Program-made: the position numbers and the translations under genes
Notes under the pieces: generated by a model
What the model was told of the DNA's origin: nothing
Seen by the model: only the letters and a program-made list of their open reading frames with translations
Database searches by the model: none
Shown: positions 7,863 to 15,953 of the stretch, one piece after another
Layout: each line of letters starts with the position of its first letter
Position numbering within the stretch: position 1 is the stretch's first letter
Origin: JAFAGX01 sp035623335
Lineage (GTDB): Bacteria > Acidobacteriota > Terriglobia > Terriglobales > Acidobacteriaceae
Direction of reading: 5' to 3'
NCBI GenBank assembly: GCA_035623335.1
Contig: DASPTQ010000290.1
Coordinates: 28,713 to 92,712, forward strand
Length of the DNA: 64,000 nucleotides

Positions 7863-9038
7863 ATGCCAACGCCTTTCGTCAAACTTTGCCCTTCGATTAC
7901 CCTGCTGCTCCTGGCTCTGACAGCGTGGGTGCTTGTCTTCGGCTACGGACACGCTGCAGGGGAGAAATTTCTGGTTTACGTGGGCACTTACAAAGACCAC
8001 GGCGGCAAGGGGATCTACGCTTACCGCTTTGACTCGACGGCTGGCCAATTCGATTCCCTGGGAATGGCCGCCGAAAGCGCTGAACCCTCGTTTCTAGCGA
8101 TTGCCCAAGACGGGAAATTCCTTTATGCAGTCAATGAGATTAGCAAGTACAACGATCAGCCTGCCGGTGCGATCAGCGCTTTCGCTATTCAGAGGGAAAG
8201 CGGGAAACTTTCGCTGCTGAATCAAGTTTCCTCGGGCGCCGAGGGCCCGGCCCACATCACACTTGATCGGAGCGGCCGTTATGCCCTGGTCTCCAACTAC
8301 GAGCGCGGCAGCGTGGCTGTGTTTCCCCTCTTGCAGGATGGTCGACTGGGCCGGCCTTCGGCATTCGTGCTGCACCAAGGCTCGAGTGTGGATCCTGAAC
8401 GCCAGAAAGGACCGCATGCTCACGCCATTGCGCTTTCGCCCGACAATCGCTTTGCCGTTGTGGCTGACCTCGGACTTGATGAGCTGCTGGTCTACCCCTT
8501 CGATGCGGCCGATGGAAGTCTGGGCCGTGAACCGCAGATCGTGAAGACCATGCCGGGTGCCGGTCCCAGGCACTTGGCTTTCGATTCCAAGGGCAGATTT
8601 CTCTATCTGCTCAACGAAATCCAATCGACGGTCGGGACCTATTCCTACGACGCGGCGACCGGCAAGCTGCGCGAGTTGCAAACCATATCGACCTTGCCTA
8701 AAGGATTTTCAGGTGCGAAGGAAGCCGCAGAAATCGAAATCCACCCCTCCGGCAAATTTCTCTTTGTCTCGAATCGCGGCGACGACAACAGTATCGTCGT
8801 ATTGGCGATTGATCCGGAGCGGGGAACGCTAGCTCCGGTGGAAACCGACTCGACCCGGGGAAGGACTCCGCGCCATTTCACCCTCGATCCCACAGGATCG
8901 TGGTTGCTCGCGGCCAACCAAGACTCGGATCAGATTGTCTTGTTTCAGGTCAATCCCAAGACCGGCCACCTTACCCCCAACGGACAGACTATCCACGTAC
9001 CCTCGCCCGCCTGCATAAAGTTTGTTGTGACTCGGTGA
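7863..9038 (+). CDS. Secreted lactonase family protein (6-phosphogluconolactonase-like beta-propeller)
   Basis: A 391-residue protein from the ATG at 7863, chosen because it starts a signal peptide (PSITLLLLALTAWVLVFG). The rest is the seven-bladed propeller of the YbhE/lactonase family, with FLVYVGTYKDHGGKGIYAY at the mature N-terminus, KGPHAHAIALSPDNRFAVV in the middle and a series of blade repeats of the type FLYVSNRGDD / FLYLLNEI. Cytoplasmic relatives hydrolyse 6-phosphogluconolactone. An exported copy more likely acts on unphosphorylated sugar lactones. It follows the MFS gene after 45 bases and is probably co-transcribed with it. Confidence 0.85.
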   Translation: MPTPFVKLCPSITLLLLALTAWVLVFGYGHAAGEKFLVYVGTYKDHGGKGIYAYRFDSTAGQFDSLGMAAESAEPSFLAIAQDGKFLYAVNEISKYNDQPAGAISAFAIQRESGKLSLLNQVSSGAEGPAHITLDRSGRYALVSNYERGSVAVFPLLQDGRLGRPSAFVLHQGSSVDPERQKGPHAHAIALSPDNRFAVVADLGLDELLVYPFDAADGSLGREPQIVKTMPGAGPRHLAFDSKGRFLYLLNEIQSTVGTYSYDAATGKLRELQTISTLPKGFSGAKEAAEIEIHPSGKFLFVSNRGDDNSIVVLAIDPERGTLAPVETDSTRGRTPRHFTLDPTGSWLLAANQDSDQIVLFQVNPKTGHLTPNGQTIHVPSPACIKFVVTR

Positions 9039-9048
9039 ATGGAGCGGG

Positions 9049-9063
9049 GCGCTGGCAGCGCCA
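9049..9063. terminator. Short hairpin between convergent genes
   Basis: GGCGCT-ggc-AGCGCC lies 10 bases after the lactonase stop, facing the xylulokinase gene. It has no T-tract, so terminator activity is uncertain. Confidence 0.3.
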
Positions 9064-9108
9064 CATCTGCGGTGTGTACTGGACGAGATCCAATGGAAAA
9101 GCAGGGCT

Positions 9109-10638
9109 TCAGCGGCAAGTTGGGGCAGGCATAGAGTCAAAGATCTGCTGCAACCCAGGGTAGATCTTACGGTAGGTGCCGTAAGCGCGTTGCATCACCT
9201 GCGAGACCTCCTCGTCGGGTGGGATCCGCAGGGCCACGCGCACAACCTCGTCACAAGCTTCCTCGACCGATCTCCACCGACCGGCGCCGGTGCCTGCCAG
9301 AATTGCGGCGCCGTAGGCTGCGCCCTCCTCCGCCGCCACGGTTTCTACCTCACGTCCGTAGACGTCGGCTTGAATTTGTCTCCATAGAGGTGATCGCGCC
9401 CCGCCGCCACCCAGCCGAATCGACGTGACCGGAATCTGCATCTCCTCGAAGATCGTGAACGTGTCCTTCAAACTAAAAGCCACCCCTTCCAGGATGGCCC
9501 GAATGACATGGCCGCGGGTGTGTGAAGCCGTCAGCCCCAGCCAGGCCGCGCGCGCGTTGGGATCGAGATGGGGTGTGCGCTCACCCATGAGGTAGGGCAC
9601 CCAGAAGGCGCCGTCAGAACCTGCGGGTGCCGCCGTGGCTTCTTCGGCTAGACAGTCGTAGGGGTCGCGTCCATCCTTCGACCATACGCCGAAGCGATCC
9701 CGAAACCAGCGCAAGGACAAGCCTGCGGCCTGCGTCACCCCCATCACGTGCCAGCGTCCGGGGATGGCATGGCAAAATGTGTGCAACCGTCCTTGCCCAT
9801 CGAGCGCAGGGCGATCGGTCGCGGCAAATACCACCCCGGAAGTTCCAATGGTCGCACTGACCGTGCCGGCGCGCGCGATGCCCATGCCGACCGCCCCCGC
9901 CGCCTGATCTCCCGCGCCGGCAACCACAGGAGTCCCAGCCCGCAGGCCTGTGGCTTCGGCGCCCGCTGGCGATACTCGTCCACAGACTTGAGGCGACTCG
10001 TAGAGCACCGGAAGGAGCCGGTCGTCGATGCCGGTCCTGCTCAACACCTCGGCTGACCAACGCCGGCCAGCTACGTCCAGCAGAAGGGTCCCCGAGGCAT
10101 CCGCCACGTCAATGGCCTGCTCTCCCGTGAGGCGGAACCGTACGTAGTCTTTGGGAAGCAAGATGTGCGCGGTTCGGCTCCAACATCGAGGTTCGTTATC
10201 GCGAACCCACAGCAGTTTCGTTAAGGTGAAATTGGGGAGGGGAGGATTCGAGGTCAGCCGAATCAGCTCATCCGCACCGAACAGTTGTGCCAGTTCATAG
10301 CTTTGGCTCTGGCTGCGCTGATCGCACCAGAGGATTGCATGGCGGATCACCTCTAGTCCCTCGTCGAGCAGGACCGCCCCGTGCATCTGTCCCGAGAAGC
10401 CCACACAGGCGACCTCCTCGGGCCGGATCCTAGCGGAATGAAGCGCCTCGCGAACCGCCAAGCGGCAGGCTCGCCACCAGTCGCGTGGGTCCTGTTCCGC
10501 CCAACCCGGCTGCTGGCTGGCAAAGGGCTCATGCTCCGCCGATCCAGCCACCACCACCTTGCCCGCCTCGTCAATGATGAGCGCCCGCGTACCCCCTGTG
10601 CCGACGTCGATGCCTAGATAGCGGATGCTACCTCCCAA
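9109..10638 (-). CDS. xylB: Xylulokinase (FGGY carbohydrate kinase)
   Basis: A 509-residue FGGY kinase that phosphorylates D-xylulose to feed the pentose phosphate pathway. The ATP-binding loop DVGTGGTRAL starts at residue 11, the xylulokinase-specific SGQMHG at 82-87, and the catalytic base is Asp244 in GAGDQAAGAVG. Length and motifs match XylB rather than glycerol or ribulose kinases. No xylose isomerase or transporter gene is adjacent, except the MFS gene on the opposite strand. Single-gene unit. Confidence 0.88.
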   Translation of the reverse strand: MGGSIRYLGIDVGTGGTRALIIDEAGKVVVAGSAEHEPFASQQPGWAEQDPRDWWRACRLAVREALHSARIRPEEVACVGFSGQMHGAVLLDEGLEVIRHAILWCDQRSQSQSYELAQLFGADELIRLTSNPPLPNFTLTKLLWVRDNEPRCWSRTAHILLPKDYVRFRLTGEQAIDVADASGTLLLDVAGRRWSAEVLSRTGIDDRLLPVLYESPQVCGRVSPAGAEATGLRAGTPVVAGAGDQAAGAVGMGIARAGTVSATIGTSGVVFAATDRPALDGQGRLHTFCHAIPGRWHVMGVTQAAGLSLRWFRDRFGVWSKDGRDPYDCLAEEATAAPAGSDGAFWVPYLMGERTPHLDPNARAAWLGLTASHTRGHVIRAILEGVAFSLKDTFTIFEEMQIPVTSIRLGGGGARSPLWRQIQADVYGREVETVAAEEGAAYGAAILAGTGAGRWRSVEEACDEVVRVALRIPPDEEVSQVMQRAYGTYRKIYPGLQQIFDSMPAPTCR

Positions 10639-10873
10639 TATCTTTTTGTTCCCGGGTTCGAAGAATTGTGTCCAGGAGACGGGACGGCCCCGCCTTCAAG
10701 AAGAACTTTAAGGTTCAGCCGATCGAATCGAAACCGCCCGAATTTTACATCATCCGCGACGATTCCGTTTCTCCCCCGTTACGTGTCGAACCAGCCCCGG
10801 GTCACCGTGGAGTGATGGGCCCGCTGGGCAGTGAGCCAAGTTGACCGGGCTCGGGCGCGCAGAGAGTCCGATG
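10639..10873. other. Intergenic region, no gene seen
   Basis: A 235-base spacer upstream of xylB that must hold its promoter. No clear hexamers, operator or terminator were recognised. Confidence 0.35.
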
Positions 10874-11146
10874 TCAGGCGGAGTTGGCGGCTGATTTGGC
10901 CTCGGAGAACACCAACCACTCTAGGGTGGCAAACGGCAAGTAGACGTTCGGTGCCTCCAGGCTGGCCAAGGCACTCCCGGTAATCTCCCGTAAAGCTGAG
11001 ATCAGATCATCGCTGATGAAGCAGAAGCCGATCTCATCGGCGGAGGTGATTGTGCCGGAAAAGGCACGGCTGAATAAGGAGGACTTCAAGAGCACACGTT
11101 TGCCCACAAGCTTGGCACTGGGAGGTTGTGGGCCGACGAACGACAT
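10874..11146 (-). CDS. Conserved hypothetical protein
   Basis: About 90 residues if started at the ATG at 11146 (an upstream ATG at 11197 is also possible). No known domain is recognised. The sequence is protein-like: LVGKRVLLKSSLFSRAFSG opens a small beta-barrel-like segment, followed by ADEIGFCFISDDLISALREI and a YLPFATLEWLVFSE strand. Cytoplasmic, no signal peptide. Divergent from the membrane protein gene at 11233, sharing a spacer under 90 bases. Confidence 0.6.
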   Translation of the reverse strand: MSFVGPQPPSAKLVGKRVLLKSSLFSRAFSGTITSADEIGFCFISDDLISALREITGSALASLEAPNVYLPFATLEWLVFSEAKSAANSA

Positions 11147-11232
11147 GGATAGCACCCTTCCCTGGACAGTTTGCCGCGCGCAATCCGGGTTGAACAACCC
11201 TGGTTGCGCCTCTGCCGTTACAAGAGTAATGA

Positions 11233-12156
11233 GTGCGCTACTATGACCTCATGCTTTCCCTGGGGTTGGCCATCACAGGGTTAACCACGGCAGTTCTGGT
11301 GATTACATTCTTCCGCCACCGGAAATTCCCGTTGCCCGCGTACGGCTGGCCCGGACTGATCGCTTTGATCGCGGCGGAAGCTTTGCTGTTCCATGGATTT
11401 CAGCCGCTGGCAATCTATTTCACACCGGTGGCCTGGACTTGCTACATTCTGCTCGCCGACTCTGCCGTGTACGCGATCCGCGGGCATTCCCGGCTGCACT
11501 CCGATCCTAGTCAGTTTGCCAGCATAGCTGCGCTTTCGATTCCGCTCTGGCTCATTTTCGAAGCCTACAATCTTCGTCTTAACAACTGGGTCTACACCGG
11601 CGTTCCGCAAGCCTGGCCGTTTGCCCTGCTGGGATACGGATGGTCGTTTGCCACCATCACTCCCGGCATCTTTGAAACCGCCGACTTGATCGCATCCTTC
11701 GGATGGTTTCATGCCTCCGCAGCCCCGGTTCGGCTTTCCGCCGGGGCACAGCGCGCCCTGATGTTTTTTGGCGCCCTTTGTCTGATCATTCCCCTGGTCC
11801 TGCCGCGACCGCTGGCGGCGCGCCTATTTTTCCTGGTGTGGATCGGCTTTGTGTTTCTTCTGGATCCGATCAACCACCGCCACGGGCTGCCCTCCTTGAT
11901 TGGCAATCTTGGCGAAGGCCGCCGCGATTGGTTTTACTCTCTGCTCGCCTCGGGCTTTGTTTGCGGATGGTTGTGGGAATTCTGGAACTACTGGGCCACC
12001 GCCCAGTGGCATTACATATTTCCCATGTTTCAGAGGTGGAAGATCTTTGAAATGCCGGCTCCTGGCTATCTGGGATTTCTGCCCTTTGCCCTGGAGTGCT
12101 TCGTCATGTACGTAACCACCGCCTGGCTACTCAGGCTGCCCTCAGTTCGAGCATGA
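11233..12156 (+). CDS. Polytopic membrane protein of unknown function
   Basis: A 307-residue protein with about eight hydrophobic segments spread over the full length. Trp/Tyr-rich loops include the conserved-looking SIPLWLIFEAYNLRLNNWVY and SGFVCGWLWEFWNYWATAQW; LLDPINHRHG lies before helix six. I do not recognise an enzyme family with certainty; the W-E-F-W-N block recalls bacterial integral membrane proteins of unknown function. The 3' end overlaps the convergent serine-hydrolase gene by 15 bases. Confidence 0.7.
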   Translation: MRYYDLMLSLGLAITGLTTAVLVITFFRHRKFPLPAYGWPGLIALIAAEALLFHGFQPLAIYFTPVAWTCYILLADSAVYAIRGHSRLHSDPSQFASIAALSIPLWLIFEAYNLRLNNWVYTGVPQAWPFALLGYGWSFATITPGIFETADLIASFGWFHASAAPVRLSAGAQRALMFFGALCLIIPLVLPRPLAARLFFLVWIGFVFLLDPINHRHGLPSLIGNLGEGRRDWFYSLLASGFVCGWLWEFWNYWATAQWHYIFPMFQRWKIFEMPAPGYLGFLPFALECFVMYVTTAWLLRLPSVRA

Positions 12157-13566
12157 GCAACCGACCCGCGGGATCACCTGGTACTGCTCCAGCTTTCCGT
12201 TGGGCATTTCGTAAGTCCATGCCTCGAGAGTCTTGTCGGGAAATTTGATCTGATACACGCGCAGCCTCATACCGCCTCGCAGCGCCTGGTGCGTCTGAAC
12301 AAACTCCTGGGGTGTTCCCAAAGGTTCGAGGCTGCTAGCGATATCCTTCAGCGCCGGTTCGCTGAAGTAAGAGTTGGCGTTCTCGGTGAAGAGTGAGCGA
12401 TCGATGGTGCCGTGCTCAAGCCCGAGAAAAATCATTCGCGCCTGCTCAAGTTTGTCGGAAGCCGTCGCATCGACACTGGCTAGCAGCAATGGAGCGATGG
12501 CGCGGACAATTTCCTGTGTGGTTTCGACCGCATCCTGGTTCGTCAGCGTCGCGACGGCTACTCGTTCGTCGGGAAAGACCAGGTTGTGGGCGGTGAAACC
12601 CGAGACCTCCCCTCCGTGGGATAACGCCCGATGTCCAAACTCGGGGCTGACGTGCACGCCGAGCCCGTAGGAGGTTCCTAGGCCGTTCTTGAGCACGACC
12701 TCACGCTCCAACTCCTGGTAGGACGCCGGCTTCATCAGGGTGCGATTCATGATGGAAATGTCCCACTTGGCTAAATCTCCCGCCGGCATTGCCAGTTCAC
12801 CCGCGGCGAACAGCCAGCCTGGTCCTTCCTTCGGAGCTGGACGCAGCGGGCCCAGTGCGTACCGCATGTAGCCCGAGGCATCGGTTTCTCCTAGTTTCTC
12901 CTTATCCACGTTGGCCACGCTGTGCATCGCGAGGGGCGTGAAGATCTTCTTCTGAAGAAACTCGAGTAAGGGCATGCCGCTGACCTTCTCCACGATCAGA
13001 CCAGCAATCACGAAATTGGTATTGCTGTACTGCCACTTTGTACCCGGATCAAAATCCAGGGGCTTGCGCGCCCAGGTATCAAGAATCTGCTGCGGGGTCA
13101 CCGCCGCCAGCATATCCGGCATGACATAGTCCTGCGGCCAGTAGTCCTGATATCCCGAGGTATGCGAAAGCAACTGCCGGATCGTGACTTCGTTGGCCCG
13201 CGTCAGGCGGGGAAGAAATTTGGCCACTTTATCATCCAGGGAAAGTTTGCCTTGCTCCGCCAACAGGAGGATGGCGGAGGCGGTGAATTGCTTGCTGATC
13301 GATCCAATGCTGTAGCGCATCTCTGGCTTGGCCTCGAGCCGCGGCTCAACCCGCGCTTCTCCATACGCCTTGAGGTACACAACCTGTCCGTCTTTCACTA
13401 CCGCGACCGACACGCTGGGCACATCCGTATTGGCCAGAGCATCCCCGACTATTTTGTCGATGGCCTGGCGCAGATCCGCCGGGGCCTGAGCTTGAGCCAT
13501 AGCGAAACCTGCCACGGTGACAACCAGGATGGGGCGAAGCAAGTGGAGAAAAGCAGATTGGCGCAT
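12142..13566 (-). CDS. Serine hydrolase, class C beta-lactamase fold (exported)
   Basis: A 474-residue protein from the ATG at 13566, which begins a signal peptide (LHLLRPILVVTVAGFAMA). The catalytic SxxK is SISK at residues 89-92, the Tyr-Ser-Asn motif is at 180-182 (WQYSNTNF), and a HGGEVSG motif takes the place of KTG. A ~130-residue C-terminal domain follows. This pattern fits esterase or D-aminopeptidase/PBP4*-like proteins rather than true beta-lactamases. Periplasmic; substrate unknown. The C-terminus ends GCSCSN, which is odd but may be natural. Confidence 0.85.
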   Translation of the reverse strand: MRQSAFLHLLRPILVVTVAGFAMAQAQAPADLRQAIDKIVGDALANTDVPSVSVAVVKDGQVVYLKAYGEARVEPRLEAKPEMRYSIGSISKQFTASAILLLAEQGKLSLDDKVAKFLPRLTRANEVTIRQLLSHTSGYQDYWPQDYVMPDMLAAVTPQQILDTWARKPLDFDPGTKWQYSNTNFVIAGLIVEKVSGMPLLEFLQKKIFTPLAMHSVANVDKEKLGETDASGYMRYALGPLRPAPKEGPGWLFAAGELAMPAGDLAKWDISIMNRTLMKPASYQELEREVVLKNGLGTSYGLGVHVSPEFGHRALSHGGEVSGFTAHNLVFPDERVAVATLTNQDAVETTQEIVRAIAPLLLASVDATASDKLEQARMIFLGLEHGTIDRSLFTENANSYFSEPALKDIASSLEPLGTPQEFVQTHQALRGGMRLRVYQIKFPDKTLEAWTYEMPNGKLEQYQVIPRVGCSCSN

Positions 13567-13697
13567 GGAAGCCTCCTGGAAAAAAACGGGACAGTGTAGC
13601 ACGCACGCGGCCTAGTGCGACCACGCCTCTTGAGGAGGATAGAGTAGCGGATCCAGGCGGGCAGGTGGGCGACCGACCCTAGGCTCGTTTCGCGAGC

Positions 13698-15017
13698 CTA
13701 TTTCGGTGGCCGCTCAAAGAACTGAAACTTGTCCATTTGCGCAGGGACGGCCACGTCGAAGAACCCCACCATCATCTCGTTATAGGTCTGGTCGCCCCAG
13801 GTGACTGCACTGTCCGGATCCGGATTATGGCGATTGTGCCGCGAGTTGTCGTAGATACCCACGGCCTTGAGGCGGGTTCCGGCTTTGAGAAGCCTCGGTT
13901 GCTCCAGGCGATAGCTCAGCTGCCAATAAAAGTCATAATTCACCCGCAACAGGATCTCGTCCCTGCCATCGGGATGCACCAGATGGTACTCAAAGCGCTT
14001 GCCCCGCAGGTGCATGTGGGGAAAGAAGCTGAGCAATGTACAGTCGTTCGGCAGCGTACCCTGAACCTCCACCCGATAGTTGTCTGCCCCAGGGGGAATG
14101 GGAATGGTGTCGTGATCATTGGCGAGTTGCAGTGTGAGCACGCGCTCTAGCGGGACATGCTTCGCAAAGACCAGTCCTACACTGGTCTGATCCGCCGCTG
14201 GATGACCATTGGTGGTGTAGTGCATCTGGAAGACCAGATCGGAGTGCGCCGGAATCATCTTTGCCATTCCATCCGGCCACTGGTCGGGCGAGCTGCCTGG
14301 GGCATAAACCAGGAGCATGTCGCTCTTGGTTTCGTGGGCCGCATGCCGCAGATGCTCATCGCTGAGACTGGAGGCGGTGAAGGGCACACCGGTTGGCGCT
14401 CCCCGCAACCAGTCGGAGCCGGGCGGGCGAATGTAGACAACGGCATGGTGTACGTGCTCCCGGCTCGACGGGTTCACCTCGGACATTTGCACCCACTGAT
14501 CATCAGCAAACTTGGTGGGGACGATTTCATAGGTATATTCGAGAACCCCCGCCGCAGGGATCACGACCGGCTGCGGCATCTTCATCACTGCGTCCGGCTG
14601 CGGGATGTTCCACCCCTTCGTCCAGTGCGGAGATGGAGGTGAATCTGCCTGCTCGCCAGCCGGCGCTCCTCGGTCCGCCCACGCCGACAGCATCGAGATT
14701 TCGCCAGATGTCAGAGACGGATCGTCCGAAAAGTGACCGCAGCAGGGATCGGCGAACCAGGGCGGCATCGCCTTCGTACGGACCGCATCGCGAATGCGAG
14801 TCGCCCACGGCCGTGTTTCCTCATAGGTCAGGAACGACTGACGAGCAATCTCGCCCGGACGATGGCAACTTTGGCAATGCTTCTCGAGGATGGGTACCAC
14901 ATCGCGGTAAAACGTCGGAGCCGGCGCCCGGTCCTGATTTACGCGATTCCTACCAAAGAGCGGAACGAGGAAGACGGCCGCGAGGAGGAGGACAACTACT
15001 TTGCAAGAGCAGCACAC
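13698..15017 (-). CDS. Exported protein with c-type haem motif and copper-monooxygenase (PHM)-like fold
   Basis: A 439-residue protein with an N-terminal membrane/signal segment (VVLLLAAVFLVPLFG). There is a single haem-attachment motif CQSCH at 48-52 inside a Planctomycete-type cytochrome domain (FYRDVVPILEKHCQSCHRPG). The C-terminal ~300 residues resemble peptidylglycine/dopamine monooxygenases: a histidine cluster at 188-191 (HVHHAVVY), QMHY with His266, and HMHLRGK with His334 and His336, all plausible copper ligands. A redox reaction outside the cytoplasm is likely. No conserved reaction is known for this architecture in Acidobacteria, and homologues are often mislabelled thiol-disulfide isomerases. 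Confidence 0.78.
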   Translation of the reverse strand: MCCSCKVVVLLLAAVFLVPLFGRNRVNQDRAPAPTFYRDVVPILEKHCQSCHRPGEIARQSFLTYEETRPWATRIRDAVRTKAMPPWFADPCCGHFSDDPSLTSGEISMLSAWADRGAPAGEQADSPPSPHWTKGWNIPQPDAVMKMPQPVVIPAAGVLEYTYEIVPTKFADDQWVQMSEVNPSSREHVHHAVVYIRPPGSDWLRGAPTGVPFTASSLSDEHLRHAAHETKSDMLLVYAPGSSPDQWPDGMAKMIPAHSDLVFQMHYTTNGHPAADQTSVGLVFAKHVPLERVLTLQLANDHDTIPIPPGADNYRVEVQGTLPNDCTLLSFFPHMHLRGKRFEYHLVHPDGRDEILLRVNYDFYWQLSYRLEQPRLLKAGTRLKAVGIYDNSRHNRHNPDPDSAVTWGDQTYNEMMVGFFDVAVPAQMDKFQFFERPPK

Positions 15018-15114
15018 CGATGAACCGTTATATCAGCTGTGGTCGAGATCTCACGCCTTCGGCCAGGCCGCCGGCGATAGCAATCACTGCTCGGCCGCAC
15101 AACCGGCCCTGGCC

Positions 15115-15714
15115 TTAAGCAGCCTCGGGCTTGCGCCCACGCGCACCCGGTTCCAGCACTTCCAAGAAAGCCGCCAGCCACACCGGGTGCGCCGGCCACG
15201 CTGGCGCGGTCACCAAATTGTCGTCCACGCAGGCTTGGTCCATGGCTACGGACACATACGTTCCGCCGGCCGCCGTCACCTCCGGCGAGACGGCAGGATA
15301 ACAACTCACCTTCCGGCCTGGGAGCGCTCCCGCGACTGCCAGGAGCTGGGCTGCGTGGCAGATGGCCGCAATCGGCTTTTGCGCCGCGGCGAAGTGGCGG
15401 ATAATGTCGAGCACTCGCGAATTCAGCCGCAGATACTCCGGGGCCCGCCCCCCGGGCAGCACGAGCGCATCGTAGCTCTCCGGTTGGATCTCGTCGAAGT
15501 TCCCATTCAGCACAAAGTTGTGCCCCCGCTTTTCACTGTATGTCTGGTCGCCCTCAAAATCGTGGATGGCGGTGCGCACGAATTCCCCTGCTTTCTTTCC
15601 CGGGCAGACGGCCACCACTGCGTGTCCCACCATCTGCAACGCTTGGAAAGGGACCATCACTTCGTAGTCTTCGACATAGTCGCCAGCCAGCAGGAGAATG
15701 CGCTTCTGTGCCAT
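15115..15714 (-). CDS. DJ-1/PfpI family protein (type 1 glutamine amidotransferase-like)
   Basis: A 199-residue protein from the ATG at 15714, which has a good RBS (GGAGGG). The nucleophile elbow is AAICHAAQLL (Cys119-His120) and the conserved acidic residue near the active site is Glu15 (GDYVEDYE). The glycine-rich LVLPGGRAPEYL segment is also diagnostic. Family members act as proteases, chaperones, glyoxalases or deglycases; which one applies here cannot be read from sequence. A longer open frame upstream of 15714 is unlikely to be coding. Confidence 0.88.
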   Translation of the reverse strand: MAQKRILLLAGDYVEDYEVMVPFQALQMVGHAVVAVCPGKKAGEFVRTAIHDFEGDQTYSEKRGHNFVLNGNFDEIQPESYDALVLPGGRAPEYLRLNSRVLDIIRHFAAAQKPIAAICHAAQLLAVAGALPGRKVSCYPAVSPEVTAAGGTYVSVAMDQACVDDNLVTAPAWPAHPVWLAAFLEVLEPGARGRKPEAA

Positions 15715-15853
15715 GTTGCCCTCCAGGGCTATTGTGCCAGAAATAGACGGCCAGGGTAGGGAAGCGCCTTTGGTGCTCAGAGATTCCTGGCATCTGCTGG
15801 AGCTGCGAAATCTCCAGAGCTGACCGGCCCGCCAGAAATCAACGCCCTCCGAG

Positions 15854-15870
15854 CCCCGGGTTGCCCGGGG
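15854..15870. repeat. GC hairpin in divergent spacer
   Basis: CCCCGGG-ttg-CCCGGGG, a perfect 7-bp stem, lies between the PfpI gene and the VPS10-like gene. Its role is unknown; it could be a roadblock or a leader structure for either gene. Confidence 0.3.
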
Positions 15871-15953
15871 TGCCCGGGACGCCTCTACTCTTTCAGAAAC
15901 TGACCCCCTGGCTGTACCATAATCAGTCACTTATCCCGGAGGGGATTGCATCC

